Below, piece after piece: positions 46,653-53,815 of a stretch of DNA of 59,090 bases; position 1 is the first letter of the stretch; the number at the start of each line of letters is the position of its first letter. Source of the stretch: a virus. Under the pieces are notes generated by a model. That model did no database searches. It saw only the letters and a list, made by a program, of their open reading frames with translations, and was not told the DNA's origin. Both the position numbers and the translations under genes were made by a program. The DNA is taken from positions 1 to 59,090 of IMG/VR virus record IMGVR_UViG_3300029309_000035; one strand, written 5' to 3'.

Positions 46653-47615
46653 ATGGCTATAAATAGAGGTAATATCGCAAAACAGCTCCTTCCTGGATTA
46701 AATGCAATCTTCGGAATGGAGTACGGCTCAATAGAGGACGAACACGTTCCTTTGTTTGAGATTGAAAACTCGGATAGAGCTTTTGAAGAAGAGGTTCTAT
46801 TTACTGGATTCGGTGATGCACCAACTAAATCAGAAGGTGCCGCAGTACAGTATGATTCTGCTACAGAGTCATTCACCAGTCGTTATTCACATGATACAGT
46901 AGCTCTTGCTTTCGCAGTAACGGAAGAAGCTATGGAAGATAACTTGTATGATACTTTTGCTAAAGTACGTGCTAGAGGTCTTGCTAGAGCTATGGCTACA
47001 ACAAAGCAAACTAAAGCTGCTAATGTGTTTAACAATGGTTTTAACACTGCGTTTCCAGGAGGGGATGGGCAACCATTCTTCTCAAACTCTCACCCTGTAG
47101 TGGGAGGCACTCAAGACAACCTATTAGCTGCTTCAGATCTTTCTGAAACAACTGTAGAGACTGCTTTGATTGCTATCCAATTAACTAAGGATGATAGAAA
47201 TATCTTAACAGGTACTCGTACGGAATCATTACATATTCCACCTGCCTTACAGTTTACTGCTGAGAAAATATTAGCAAGTACACTATCTACAACTCCAATT
47301 CATTTCGGTTTCGCATCAAATGGATCTGGACCAACTAATAAAGATGGTGTAACAAACGTCAATGACGTTAATGCTATACGTTCTATGGGTATGCTGCCAA
47401 GGGGTTACTTTGTTAACCATAGATTTACGGATACAAATGCGTATTTCTTTAAAACGGATGTACCTAACGGAGCTAAAATGTTCGTAAGAGCACCATTAGC
47501 TACGAAGATGGAGCCAGACTTTGATACTGGTAACTTGAGATTTAAAGCTAGAGAAAGATATAGCTTTGGTTTCAGTGACTGGAGATCTTATTATGGTTCT
47601 TCTGGTTCATCCTAG
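46653..47615 (+). CDS. major capsid protein (Mu gpT-like HK97-fold)
   Basis: 320 residues, AGGAGGG ribosome-binding site. 'FEIENSDRAFEEEVLFTGFG', 'ALAFAVTEEAMEDNLYD', 'QPFFSNSHPVVGGTQDN' and 'KMFVRAPLATKMEPDFDTGN' with a final 'RERYSFGFSDWRSYYGSSG' are typical of the Mu major head subunit (gpT) group. This is the main shell protein. It is followed directly by an intrinsic terminator, which would raise its mRNA relative to downstream tail genes. Confidence 0.88.
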   Translation: MAINRGNIAKQLLPGLNAIFGMEYGSIEDEHVPLFEIENSDRAFEEEVLFTGFGDAPTKSEGAAVQYDSATESFTSRYSHDTVALAFAVTEEAMEDNLYDTFAKVRARGLARAMATTKQTKAANVFNNGFNTAFPGGDGQPFFSNSHPVVGGTQDNLLAASDLSETTVETALIAIQLTKDDRNILTGTRTESLHIPPALQFTAEKILASTLSTTPIHFGFASNGSGPTNKDGVTNVNDVNAIRSMGMLPRGYFVNHRFTDTNAYFFKTDVPNGAKMFVRAPLATKMEPDFDTGNLRFKARERYSFGFSDWRSYYGSSGSS

Positions 47616-47625
47616 AATGTAAATG

Positions 47626-47660
47626 ATAATAGGGGTCAGTAATGGCCCCTATTGTTTTAT
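47626..47660 (+). terminator. intrinsic terminator after the major capsid gene
   Basis: AATAGGGG (47628-47635) and CCCCTATT (47646-47653) form an 8-bp stem, extendable by A-T and U-G pairs, with a 10-base loop and TGTTTTAT afterwards. It lies between the capsid gene and 47674-47955. Confidence 0.75.
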
Positions 47661-47673
47661 TAAGGAATTAAAT

Positions 47674-47955
47674 ATGGCAACAAATATAAAAGCAATATTC
47701 GCAACATCTACATCTACAATAGATTCGGTTCCTGGTAGACTTAGAGGATACAGCTTAGTAAACGGTATGGCTTCAGCAACCGATATTGTTTTAAGAGATG
47801 GTGGTGCTGCTGGTTCAATTATTATGAAACAAAGATTAATAGCCGGTGGTTCATCTGATCAATACATTGAGGATGCGGGTATTCGTTACGAAACAAATCT
47901 GCATGTCACTATGAATGCAGGAGTTAGTGTAGCTGGTACATTCTTTGTAGGATAG
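47674..47955 (+). CDS. small structural protein
   Basis: 93 residues from ATG 47674 (AAGGA upstream, 3' to the terminator hairpin). 'NIKAIFATSTSTIDSVPGRL' then 'GYSLVNGMASATDIVLRDGG' and 'GIRYETNLHVTMNAGVSV' show a beta-strand series typical of minor virion beta-proteins. No known domain identified. Confidence 0.6.
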   Translation: MATNIKAIFATSTSTIDSVPGRLRGYSLVNGMASATDIVLRDGGAAGSIIMKQRLIAGGSSDQYIEDAGIRYETNLHVTMNAGVSVAGTFFVG

Positions 47956-47958
47956 CAC

Positions 47959-48261
47959 ATGGCCGTTCGTAAAAAGAGAAAGGGCATGGGCATAAAGTCT
48001 AGTGTTAAGTCAGGTAATTTTAGACCGACTAAACAAGGTGCCGGTATGACAGCTAAAGGTGTAGCTGCCTATCGTCGTGCTAATCCTGGATCTAAATTAA
48101 AAACTGCTGTTACTGGTAAAGTCGCAAAAGGGAGTAAAGCTGCAAAAAGAAGAAAGTCATTTTGTGCACGATCTGCGGGTCAAGCCAAGATGCATAATAT
48201 TAATTGTCGAAAGACACCTAATAAAAGAATCTGTCAAGCAAGGAGGAGATGGAAATGTTAG
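47959..48261 (+). CDS. basic Cys-containing virion-region protein
   Basis: 100 residues, over a quarter Lys/Arg. The C-terminal part (KSFCARSAGQAKMHNINCRK then 'TPNKRICQARRRWKC') contains the KSFCAR...WKC pattern I recognise from marine-phage proteins of unknown function. The four Cys could bind zinc. It opens a run of tiny basic genes between capsid and connector genes. Confidence 0.7.
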   Translation: MAVRKKRKGMGIKSSVKSGNFRPTKQGAGMTAKGVAAYRRANPGSKLKTAVTGKVAKGSKAAKRRKSFCARSAGQAKMHNINCRKTPNKRICQARRRWKC

Positions 48262-48374
48262 ATATAAATATGATATGGGAAAAAATAAAAGAACAAGTTA
48301 AATGTGCTACATGTAATAGACACTGGTACATTCTAGCAGCTATAGCAGTAGTTGCTTGGTGTTGGATTTGGTAG
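48255..48374 (+). CDS. 39-residue membrane peptide with CxxC
   Basis: ATG 48255 to TAG 48372-48374, overlapping the previous gene by 7 bases with AGGAGGAGATGGAA just upstream. The product MLDINMIWEKIKEQVKCATC then 'NRHWYILAAIAVVAWCWIW' has one TM helix at its C-terminal end and a CATC pair. It is followed after 1 base by the next ATG. Function unknown; perhaps a holin-like partner. Confidence 0.65.
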   Translation: MLDINMIWEKIKEQVKCATCNRHWYILAAIAVVAWCWIW

Positions 48375-48375
48375 T

Positions 48376-48597
48376 ATGACTAACAAAGAACTAACTGATA
48401 TTAAACTTGAATTAACTCGACACATAGAACGTGAACAACAATTACGTGAGGATGTATCTGAGTTAAAAACAGATATGGGTTGTGTTAAAAAATCTATCTT
48501 TCAAGTTAAATGGTTAGTCATAGGGGCTGTGTGTGCTACCGTTGTTATGCAGTCAGGAGCAACATCAGTTATTGCAAAGATACTTATAGGTATTTAA
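48376..48597 (+). CDS. coiled-coil plus TM protein, XhlA-like layout
   Basis: 73 residues from ATG 48376, 1 base after the previous stop. Residues about 1-40 are a charged coiled coil (LTDIKLELTRHIEREQQLRE) and residues about 48-70 hydrophobic (VKWLVIGAVCATVVMQSGAT). This is the layout of XhlA-type haemolysin/holin-associated proteins. It could assist lysis or be a small virion membrane protein. Function inferred from topology. Confidence 0.6.
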   Translation: MTNKELTDIKLELTRHIEREQQLREDVSELKTDMGCVKKSIFQVKWLVIGAVCATVVMQSGATSVIAKILIGI

Positions 48598-48598
48598 T

Positions 48599-48754
48599 AT
48601 GGCCATAAGTCGTGCTAATATAAGACAACAAGTAACGAAAGGACCACAAAAGAAAAAGTGGACCCGAAAGTACAAGAAGTCTATTAACTGCAAAAACCCA
48701 AAAGGTTTTTCACAACGAGCACATTGTGCTGGTAGAAAGAAGAGAGGTAGATAA
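48599..48754 (+). CDS. 51-residue basic Cys peptide
   Basis: ATG 48599 directly follows the previous stop (1 base gap). MAISRANIRQQVTKGPQKKK then 'SINCKNPKGFSQRAHCAGRK' is a pattern I know from many marine phage genomes, where INCKNPKGFSQRAHC recurs. Two Cys, 17 basic residues. Its 3' end overlaps the next ATG by 1 base. Function unknown. Confidence 0.75.
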   Translation: MAISRANIRQQVTKGPQKKKWTRKYKKSINCKNPKGFSQRAHCAGRKKRGR

Positions 48755-48879
48755 TGCAAGTAACAAAAAACGTAATAAGGTTTAATAATATGCTTGTTAA
48801 GATTCCACAGGCTACAAAAAGAGTGTGGGATTTATCAGAAAATAGATGGGGATACAGCTATGCCAAAACTATGTCCTAG
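48754..48879 (+). CDS. possible 41-residue peptide
   Basis: ATG 48754 (TAATG overlap with previous gene) to TAG 48877-48879. 'MLVKIPQATKRVWDLSENRW' then 'GYSYAKTMS'. It ends overlapping the start of the next gene by 20 bases. No family recognised, but packing suggests it is translated. Confidence 0.5.
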   Translation: MQVTKNVIRFNNMLVKIPQATKRVWDLSENRWGYSYAKTMS

Positions 48880-49114
48880 AGGTAAAAAAGCAGCTAAAGC
48901 TAAATTCGCAGTTTACCCAAGTGCATATGCGAATGCGTATGCATCAAAGGTCTGTGCTGGTAAAATAAAAGGACCGGGTGGTAAAAAGAGAAAAGACTTT
49001 AGAGGACCGAAACCAAAGGCAGCTGGAGGCGGCACTATTAAATTAAACGGTGGTGGAAAGGTTGCTCGTGGTTGTGGTATAGTAAAACGAAAGAAGAAAA
49101 CTAAATACAGATAA
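48860..49114 (+). CDS. 84-residue basic Cys protein
   Basis: Start chosen at ATG 48860 (MPKLCPRGKKAAKAKFAVYP), the usual start of this small family in marine phages: 'PRGKxAAKxKFxVYPSAYANxYA'. It continues KVCAGKIKGPGGKKRKDF and has a Gly/Lys-rich tail. The earlier in-frame ATG 48794 would overlap the previous gene almost fully. Function unknown. Confidence 0.7.
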   Translation: MPKLCPRGKKAAKAKFAVYPSAYANAYASKVCAGKIKGPGGKKRKDFRGPKPKAAGGGTIKLNGGGKVARGCGIVKRKKKTKYR

Positions 49115-49115
49115 C

Positions 49116-49214
49116 ATGACTAAAAAAAATTACTATACACAAAGACAATGGGACAGAGTTGTTGGTTATGGAAAGGTTCCAGATAAATATAAATTAGAGA
49201 AAAAAAATGGCTAA
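49116..49214 (+). CDS. possible 32-residue peptide
   Basis: ATG 49116 to TAA 49212-49214: MTKKNYYTQRQWDRVVGYGK then 'VPDKYKLEKKNG'. It overlaps the next ATG by 8 bases and fills a 92-base gap. AGATAAC upstream is a poor ribosome-binding site. Translational coupling is possible. Confidence 0.5.
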   Translation: MTKKNYYTQRQWDRVVGYGKVPDKYKLEKKNG

Positions 49215-49485
49215 AAAAGGTTTAAAGACTTGGTTCAAAGAAAACTGGGTAGATATATCTACAGGTAAAAAGTGTGGCCGTAAATCAGCTAAGTCATCAA
49301 AAAGAAAATATCCCGTTTGTCGCCCAAAGGCAGTTGCTAATCGAATGACAGCAGGTCAAAAAGCTGCGGCTGTTAGAAGAAAAAGAGCCAAGACCAACGT
49401 AGGTCCAAAACCCACATCTATTCGTTATCCTATTAGTGCAAGTGGACGTAAACAAAAGGTTAAGAAATCTAAAAGAAGGGCATAG
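49207..49485 (+). CDS. 92-residue basic protein
   Basis: AGAGAAAAAA before ATG. 'LKTWFKENWVDISTGKKCGR' followed by 'KSAKSSKRKYPVCRPKAVAN' and 'TAGQKAAAVRRKRAKTN' is a conserved marine-phage/virus pattern (WFKENWVDI...CGR...YPxCxP...). Function unknown. It has two Cys and about 29 Lys/Arg. Confidence 0.7.
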   Translation: MAKKGLKTWFKENWVDISTGKKCGRKSAKSSKRKYPVCRPKAVANRMTAGQKAAAVRRKRAKTNVGPKPTSIRYPISASGRKQKVKKSKRRA

Positions 49486-49491
49486 ACGACG

Positions 49492-49950
49492 ATGATTGAT
49501 CCATTAATGGCTTTTGCTGCATTAAAGACAGCTAGTAGTACAATATCCAGTGCTGTTAAAGCCGGTAAAGATTTAGCTTCTTTAGTTGGTCCTATAACAA
49601 GACTGGCTAAAGCTGAAGCTGATTTATCATTTGCTGCCGAAAAAAAAGGTGGTATACTTGGTAAATTAACGGGAGCTGAGCAGACAGCAATCGATGCTCA
49701 CTTTCGTAAAGAGGAAGCCAACCGTATCCGTGATGAGATGCGAGAACTGTTTATGTTGTTTGGTTCTCCGGGACAGTGGGAAAGACTACAGGCTGAGATA
49801 GCTGCGGAAAGAGTTCGTCGTAAGAAAGCTTTGGAAGCAGAAGCTCGTCGTAAACGTCGACTAAAGAATATGATTATTTTAACATTGTCTTTAGTGACAG
49901 CAATAACTATACTAACACTTGAAATAATGTACTTAAAAGGAGTAATATAA
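49492..49950 (+). CDS. helical virion protein with C-terminal TM segment
   Basis: 152 residues. Ala/Lys-rich helices (MAFAALKTASSTISSAVKAG; LTGAEQTAIDAHFRKEEANR) and a basic coiled coil (AEIAAERVRRKKALEAEARR) lead to a single hydrophobic helix at the end (MIILTLSLVTAITILTLEIM). This topology suits an inner-virion or ejected membrane-associated protein. It overlaps the next gene by 1 base. Confidence 0.6.
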   Translation: MIDPLMAFAALKTASSTISSAVKAGKDLASLVGPITRLAKAEADLSFAAEKKGGILGKLTGAEQTAIDAHFRKEEANRIRDEMRELFMLFGSPGQWERLQAEIAAERVRRKKALEAEARRKRRLKNMIILTLSLVTAITILTLEIMYLKGVI

Positions 49951-50300
49951 TGGTAATGAAAAAGAAATCAACAAAGAAAAAAATGATGGCCGGTGGTAGA
50001 ACCAAAGGCACTAAATACAAAGCAGCTGGTGGTGGTCGAATGACTAAAGGCACTAAATACAAAGCAGCTGGTGGTGGTAAGATGCCTATGGTTAAAAAGA
50101 ATGGAAAAATGATTCCAGCTTTTGCAGCTGATGGTAAAGGTAAAATGAAAAAAGGTGGTAAAGCCAAACTTATGGGTGGCGGGATGACTAAAGGCACTAA
50201 ATATAAAGCAGCCGGTGGTCGAACCATGAAGACATCTAAGTATAGAGCCGGTGGTGGAATCAAAGGCACTAAGTATAAAAGAAGAGGCGGCAAGGTTTAA
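49950..50300 (+). CDS. basic Gly/Lys repeat protein
   Basis: 116 residues built of degenerate units of about 10-12 residues: 'TKGTKYKAAGG' at three places (after residues 17, 31 and 80) with variants TMKTSKYRAGGG and IKGTKYKRRGGK near the end. Between them are Lys/Gly/Met-rich linkers (KMPMVKKNGKMIPAF). Highly basic. DNA repeats at about 50003, 50048 and 50188 are nearly identical at nucleotide level, suggesting recent duplication. Probably DNA- or envelope-binding; inferred from charge. Confidence 0.65.
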   Translation: MVMKKKSTKKKMMAGGRTKGTKYKAAGGGRMTKGTKYKAAGGGKMPMVKKNGKMIPAFAADGKGKMKKGGKAKLMGGGMTKGTKYKAAGGRTMKTSKYRAGGGIKGTKYKRRGGKV

Positions 50301-50302
50301 TA

Positions 50303-50974
50303 GTGGCATATACAATTTCTAACATCCCACACTTTAAGTGTTGGGTGAGGAAAGAGTTCACGCATAACCACGAGAAATACCAAGGAGAGTTTCTCCATGC
50401 TTTGGCTTTTGCAGTGTGCACTATTCCAGACCGTTGTTTAAGTTTTCAAGTTGTGTTTACAGGATGTGGCGAAGACCACCCTAATCCCCACGGTGGAGCT
50501 ATGTGGGCACGTATACCAATAACGTCTTTAGTGGGGGACACACCGTTTGATGAATGGCCACCAAACATACAGACTCATTTAGCCCAACCATGGGACTGCT
50601 CCAGTCGTAATCATGCTATCATCAGAATGGATCGAATTAGTTCAAGTCCGTGGTTGTGTAAGATAGACGGAGAGTTCTATAATGGTAAGTACATGTTTAC
50701 GGTTGATTATACCGACAGTTATATATCGGATGATCCAGCACAACATAAACAATCACATGTGTTGGAATTAACATCGGGTCCGTATAAAGGTTGTATAGTA
50801 GCACTACCGAACAATCGTGTACGTGTAACCAATCCTGCACTATGGGTTGTTGGAGAGGGACCACCAGACTTTGTACCGTCACAGTGGGAACACTCCGCAG
50901 AGCAACACGATAGTTATATGGACTGGGAAACAACATTTGATAACCTATATGAATGGGGAAAGAAAAAGAAATGA
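50303..50974 (+). CDS. hypothetical virion-region protein (GTG start)
   Basis: 223 residues from GTG 50303, just after the previous stop. 'YTISNIPHFKCWVRKEFTHN' to 'GEFLHALAFAVCTIPDRCLS' and 'PHGGAMWARIPITSLVGD' look like a conserved marine-phage family. It is beta-rich, with several Trp and Cys. The C-terminus ends in WGKKKK. I cannot assign a function. It lies between basic peptide genes and the connector genes. Confidence 0.65.
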   Translation: MAYTISNIPHFKCWVRKEFTHNHEKYQGEFLHALAFAVCTIPDRCLSFQVVFTGCGEDHPNPHGGAMWARIPITSLVGDTPFDEWPPNIQTHLAQPWDCSSRNHAIIRMDRISSSPWLCKIDGEFYNGKYMFTVDYTDSYISDDPAQHKQSHVLELTSGPYKGCIVALPNNRVRVTNPALWVVGEGPPDFVPSQWEHSAEQHDSYMDWETTFDNLYEWGKKKK

Positions 50975-51300
50975 CAGATAATATGGATAAAAAATTAGAT
51001 TCAATAACACTCACAGAAGAGGAGTATAAGAAGAAAAAAGCTAGAGGTGATTTTGAAAACAAAAAGTCTCCGATACCTACTTATATAAGAACAAAAAAAA
51101 CAAAACCCAAACCTGAACCTAATCCGTTACCACCAGATGTGAGAAAAGCCATGGATCAAGTATATAAAAAAGATACTGAAGGAAGACAAATTCTAAAAGA
51201 ATTATATGATGAAACAAAAACAAACGAACCAAAGAAAAAAGAATTCATGACCGGTGGCATGGTTAATCCATCATTTGGAACTGAGTTTGACGATAGGTAA
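50971..51300 (+). CDS. charged hypothetical protein
   Basis: 109 residues from ATG 50971, which overlaps the previous TGA (ATGA); an earlier in-frame ATG (50953) lies in the same overlap. Very Lys/Glu-rich, Pro-rich middle (KTKPKPEPNPLPPDVRKAM), and a final 'FMTGGMVNPSFGTEFDDR', a type of C-terminus often seen on marine phage virion peptides. No known family. Confidence 0.6.
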   Translation: MTDNMDKKLDSITLTEEEYKKKKARGDFENKKSPIPTYIRTKKTKPKPEPNPLPPDVRKAMDQVYKKDTEGRQILKELYDETKTNEPKKKEFMTGGMVNPSFGTEFDDR

Positions 51301-51311
51301 GGAGAAATATT

Positions 51312-51422
51312 ATGGATAATAAAAAAGTACGTAAAATTATTAGTGGTTTAAAAAAAGCATCAAAGCTACATGCTTCTCAGGCTAAACAACTTGAGGGTAT
51401 GTTAAAACAAAAGAAGAAATAG
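51312..51422 (+). CDS. 36-residue basic peptide
   Basis: GGAG 7 bases before ATG 51312; TAG 51420-51422 abuts the next ATG. The peptide MDNKKVRKIISGLKKASKLH then 'ASQAKQLEGMLKQKKK' is helical and basic. I recognise the 'SGLKKASKLHASQAK' pattern from related phages. It is too short for many gene finders. Confidence 0.75.
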   Translation: MDNKKVRKIISGLKKASKLHASQAKQLEGMLKQKKK

Positions 51423-52115
51423 ATGGCAACTTCGGGTACAACAACATTCAATCTAGATATAGCTGATGTGATCGAAGAAGCTATGTCTATGTTAGGTGGA
51501 GAACAAACTCTAGGGTTTGAACCATTAGAGGCACGTCGTACACTTAACCTTCTTCTTATTGATTGGATGAACCGTGGTATATTACTATGGAAACAGAACC
51601 TAGCCACATTGGATATAACAAGTGGCACAGCTGAATACACATTACCCACTTCACTTATAGATATAACTGAACTAGTTCATAGAACAGTTAGTGGTTCAAC
51701 AACTACAGATTTAGCTTTAGAACGTATCACTATGGAAGCTTATCAAAGAATTACAAACAAGACACAAACAGGTAGACCTACACAGTATGCTGTTAATAGA
51801 TTAAGAGATGCAGCTGAATTATATTTATGGCCTACACCTGATACCACAACTTCTAGTGGCACACCATTATTGTCATACTTTAGCTTTAACAAAGTTGAAG
51901 ATGTAACTAAATCTAACCAAGATCCTGATGTTCCTTTTAGATTCTTACCATGCTTATCAACAGGCTTAGCTTATAAAATGTCTATTAAAAGACCAGGCAT
52001 TACATCTGAACGAGCTAGTATGTTAAAGCAAATGTACGAAGAAGAATTAACATCAGCAATGTATGCAGATAAAGAAAGAGCTAGTCTTTTGATTAAGCCA
52101 TCGTTTAGGTTATAA
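51423..52115 (+). CDS. head-tail connector / tail accessory protein (P22 gp4-like)
   Basis: 230 residues. 'DIADVIEEAMSMLGGEQTLG' to 'EARRTLNLLLIDWMNRGILL' is the helical start and 'LWPTPDTTTSSGTPLLSYFS' the strand region. 'FRFLPCLSTGLAYKMSIKRP' and 'QMYEEELTSAMYADKERASL' end the protein. This arrangement matches the P22 tail accessory factor gp4 group that closes the portal after packaging. It directly follows the small peptide gene and overlaps the next by 1 base. Confidence 0.8.
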   Translation: MATSGTTTFNLDIADVIEEAMSMLGGEQTLGFEPLEARRTLNLLLIDWMNRGILLWKQNLATLDITSGTAEYTLPTSLIDITELVHRTVSGSTTTDLALERITMEAYQRITNKTQTGRPTQYAVNRLRDAAELYLWPTPDTTTSSGTPLLSYFSFNKVEDVTKSNQDPDVPFRFLPCLSTGLAYKMSIKRPGITSERASMLKQMYEEELTSAMYADKERASLLIKPSFRL

Positions 52116-52384
52116 TGGCAAAAGGTAAGTATGCATACTTTGTCTGCGATCGATCAGGGTTTAGATTTAAATACTCTGAACGAATCAAAGAGCCGACGGG
52201 ATTAGTAGTTGGAGCTTCGGAAACGGATGGTCGATATAATATATTAGATCACCCGCAGAACAAAACTCCAAGGATTAATGACGATGAAAACTTGAGGGAT
52301 GCACGTCCAGAAGTTGCACTAGCTACAACTGGTGATGCTGGATGGAGTCCTGATGATTCAACATTTACAAAGAGAGGTAACTAA
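52115..52384 (+). CDS. small hypothetical structural-region protein
   Basis: 89 residues (MAKGKYAYFVCDRSGFRFKY, ...) with a recognisable 'YAxxVCDRSGFRFKYSE' start, 'GLVVGASETDGRYNILDHPQ' and 'PEVALATTGDAGWSPDD'. This is a small family that accompanies connector genes in marine phages. Function unknown. The TAATG overlap indicates coupling with the upstream connector gene. Confidence 0.7.
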   Translation: MAKGKYAYFVCDRSGFRFKYSERIKEPTGLVVGASETDGRYNILDHPQNKTPRINDDENLRDARPEVALATTGDAGWSPDDSTFTKRGN

Positions 52385-52386
52385 AA

Positions 52387-52824
52387 ATGGCCATTACACA
52401 AGCTGTATGTAATTCCTTTAAATCGGAAGTTTTACAAGAAGGGCATCAGATTAAAACTGATACCTTAAAGATAGCTTTATTCACAAGTGCGGCTTCTTTG
52501 TCTGCGGGTACGGCTGCGTACTCAACGTCTAATGAAGTTGTATCAAGTGGTGGGTATGCTCCTGGAGGTGGTACACTAACTGGTGTAACTATTTCCCTTG
52601 GTGGTACATCTGCTTCTGGTGGAACAGCAATTATTGATTTTGCTGATATATCTTTTACAAGTACAACATTCTCAGCTAGAGGAGCATTAATATATAATTC
52701 ATCTAATAGTAATAAAGCTATTGCTGTTTTAGACTTTGGGTCTGATAAAGTATCAACTAACGGTACTTTTACTATTTCATTCCCAGCTGCTGCTGCCGCC
52801 ACTGCTATTATCACACTTTCATAG
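52387..52824 (+). CDS. small beta-rich structural protein
   Basis: 145 residues. 'SEVLQEGHQIKTDTLKIALF' then 'NEVVSSGGYAPGGGTLTGVT' and 'TSTTFSARGALIYNSSNSNK' form a conserved phage pattern. The final part is Ala/Thr-rich (FPAAAAATAIITLS). It is likely a minor tail or head-decoration protein, and is in operon with the connector genes. Confidence 0.65.
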   Translation: MAITQAVCNSFKSEVLQEGHQIKTDTLKIALFTSAASLSAGTAAYSTSNEVVSSGGYAPGGGTLTGVTISLGGTSASGGTAIIDFADISFTSTTFSARGALIYNSSNSNKAIAVLDFGSDKVSTNGTFTISFPAAAAATAIITLS

Positions 52825-52840
52825 TCGAGGTTAATCGTCT

Positions 52841-53815
52841 ATGTCTGTGGTTACTAGTGGATACAGTAGAAATACTTGGAACTCAGGTGCATGGAACCGT
52901 AGTGTCGTTGACCGATCGGTTACAGTAACAGGAGTTTCATTATCTACTACTCTCCGTTCTGTAGAAATAGTTATTCCAGGCACGGCTTTTGTAACTAACG
53001 CAGGAATAAGTTTATCTCTTCGTAGTGTAGCTACAACAGCTAATGTAAACGTACCGGTAACCAGAGCAAATATAGGATTTAGTTTACGGTCTGCTACTGT
53101 TGAAGTTGTTAAAACAAGCAATGTAACGGGAATATCTTTGGCGACTACTTTACGTAGTCCATCACTCACAGGTAGCCCAAAAGTTTCTCTAACAGGATTA
53201 TCACCAAGCTTTACATTAAGAGATGCTATAGCTTTCTTCGGAACAAATGTTATACCGTCACAAACATCAGCAACATTTGCAACGGGTAATGAAAAAATAG
53301 GAGCTGGTGCTAATCCAGTTATATATGGTGAGGCGAAAACATTTAAGGTAACTGTTGTAAATGTGGGTGGTAATAATAAATACTTTATTGATGGTAGACA
53401 ACAGTATGGTTTAAATTTAGTTAAAGGTCGTACACTTTATACCTTTGATCAATCCGATAGTTCTAATAGTGGACACCCATTAAGATTTTATTTAGATGCA
53501 GCTAGAAGCACACTTTTTTCAACTAGTGTTTATACAGTAGGAACTCCCGGTAATGCTGGAGCTTATACACAAATATTTGTTGCGAATGATGGTCCAACTA
53601 CATTATACTATCAATGTAGTATACACGCAGGTATGGGAGGTAAAGCAAACTTTCAACCAGTAATGAGAACAAGAGTTGTATCACCAAATATAAACGGTGA
53701 TGGCAACTTGGTATTAACAGGAGTTAGTGCTAGATTTAGAACACGCATAAGAGGAATATGGACACCGAAAGTTTTTGGTGGTACTTCTGAAATATGGAAG
53801 GCTAAGAAGATATGA
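52841..53815 (+). CDS. tail protein with repeated 'TLRS' strands and a cupredoxin-like module
   Basis: 324 residues. The N-terminal half has degenerate beta repeats around 'GxSxxTTLRS' (SLSTTLRSVEIVI, SLSLRSVATTA, SFSLRSATVEV, SLATTLRSPSL). Residues about 165-275 form a cupredoxin-like module: NKYFIDGRQQYGLNLVKGRT, FDQSDSSNSGHPLRF (H212) and LYYQCSIHAGMGG (C259, H262, M265). This is the full type-1 copper ligand set with the amicyanin-like C-x2-H-x2-M spacing. A similar module occurs in the gene at 56869. Metal binding is inferred from motif only. The end overlaps the next gene by 4 bases. Confidence 0.7.
   Translation: MSVVTSGYSRNTWNSGAWNRSVVDRSVTVTGVSLSTTLRSVEIVIPGTAFVTNAGISLSLRSVATTANVNVPVTRANIGFSLRSATVEVVKTSNVTGISLATTLRSPSLTGSPKVSLTGLSPSFTLRDAIAFFGTNVIPSQTSATFATGNEKIGAGANPVIYGEAKTFKVTVVNVGGNNKYFIDGRQQYGLNLVKGRTLYTFDQSDSSNSGHPLRFYLDAARSTLFSTSVYTVGTPGNAGAYTQIFVANDGPTTLYYQCSIHAGMGGKANFQPVMRTRVVSPNINGDGNLVLTGVSARFRTRIRGIWTPKVFGGTSEIWKAKKI

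Noticed and set aside
49907-50315. Two long minus-strand frames opposite the Gly/Lys repeat gene, rich in Pro, Leu and Thr.
   Set aside because: They mirror the low-complexity repeat (Gly/Lys codons read as Pro/Leu/Phe on the other strand) and run against the late transcript.
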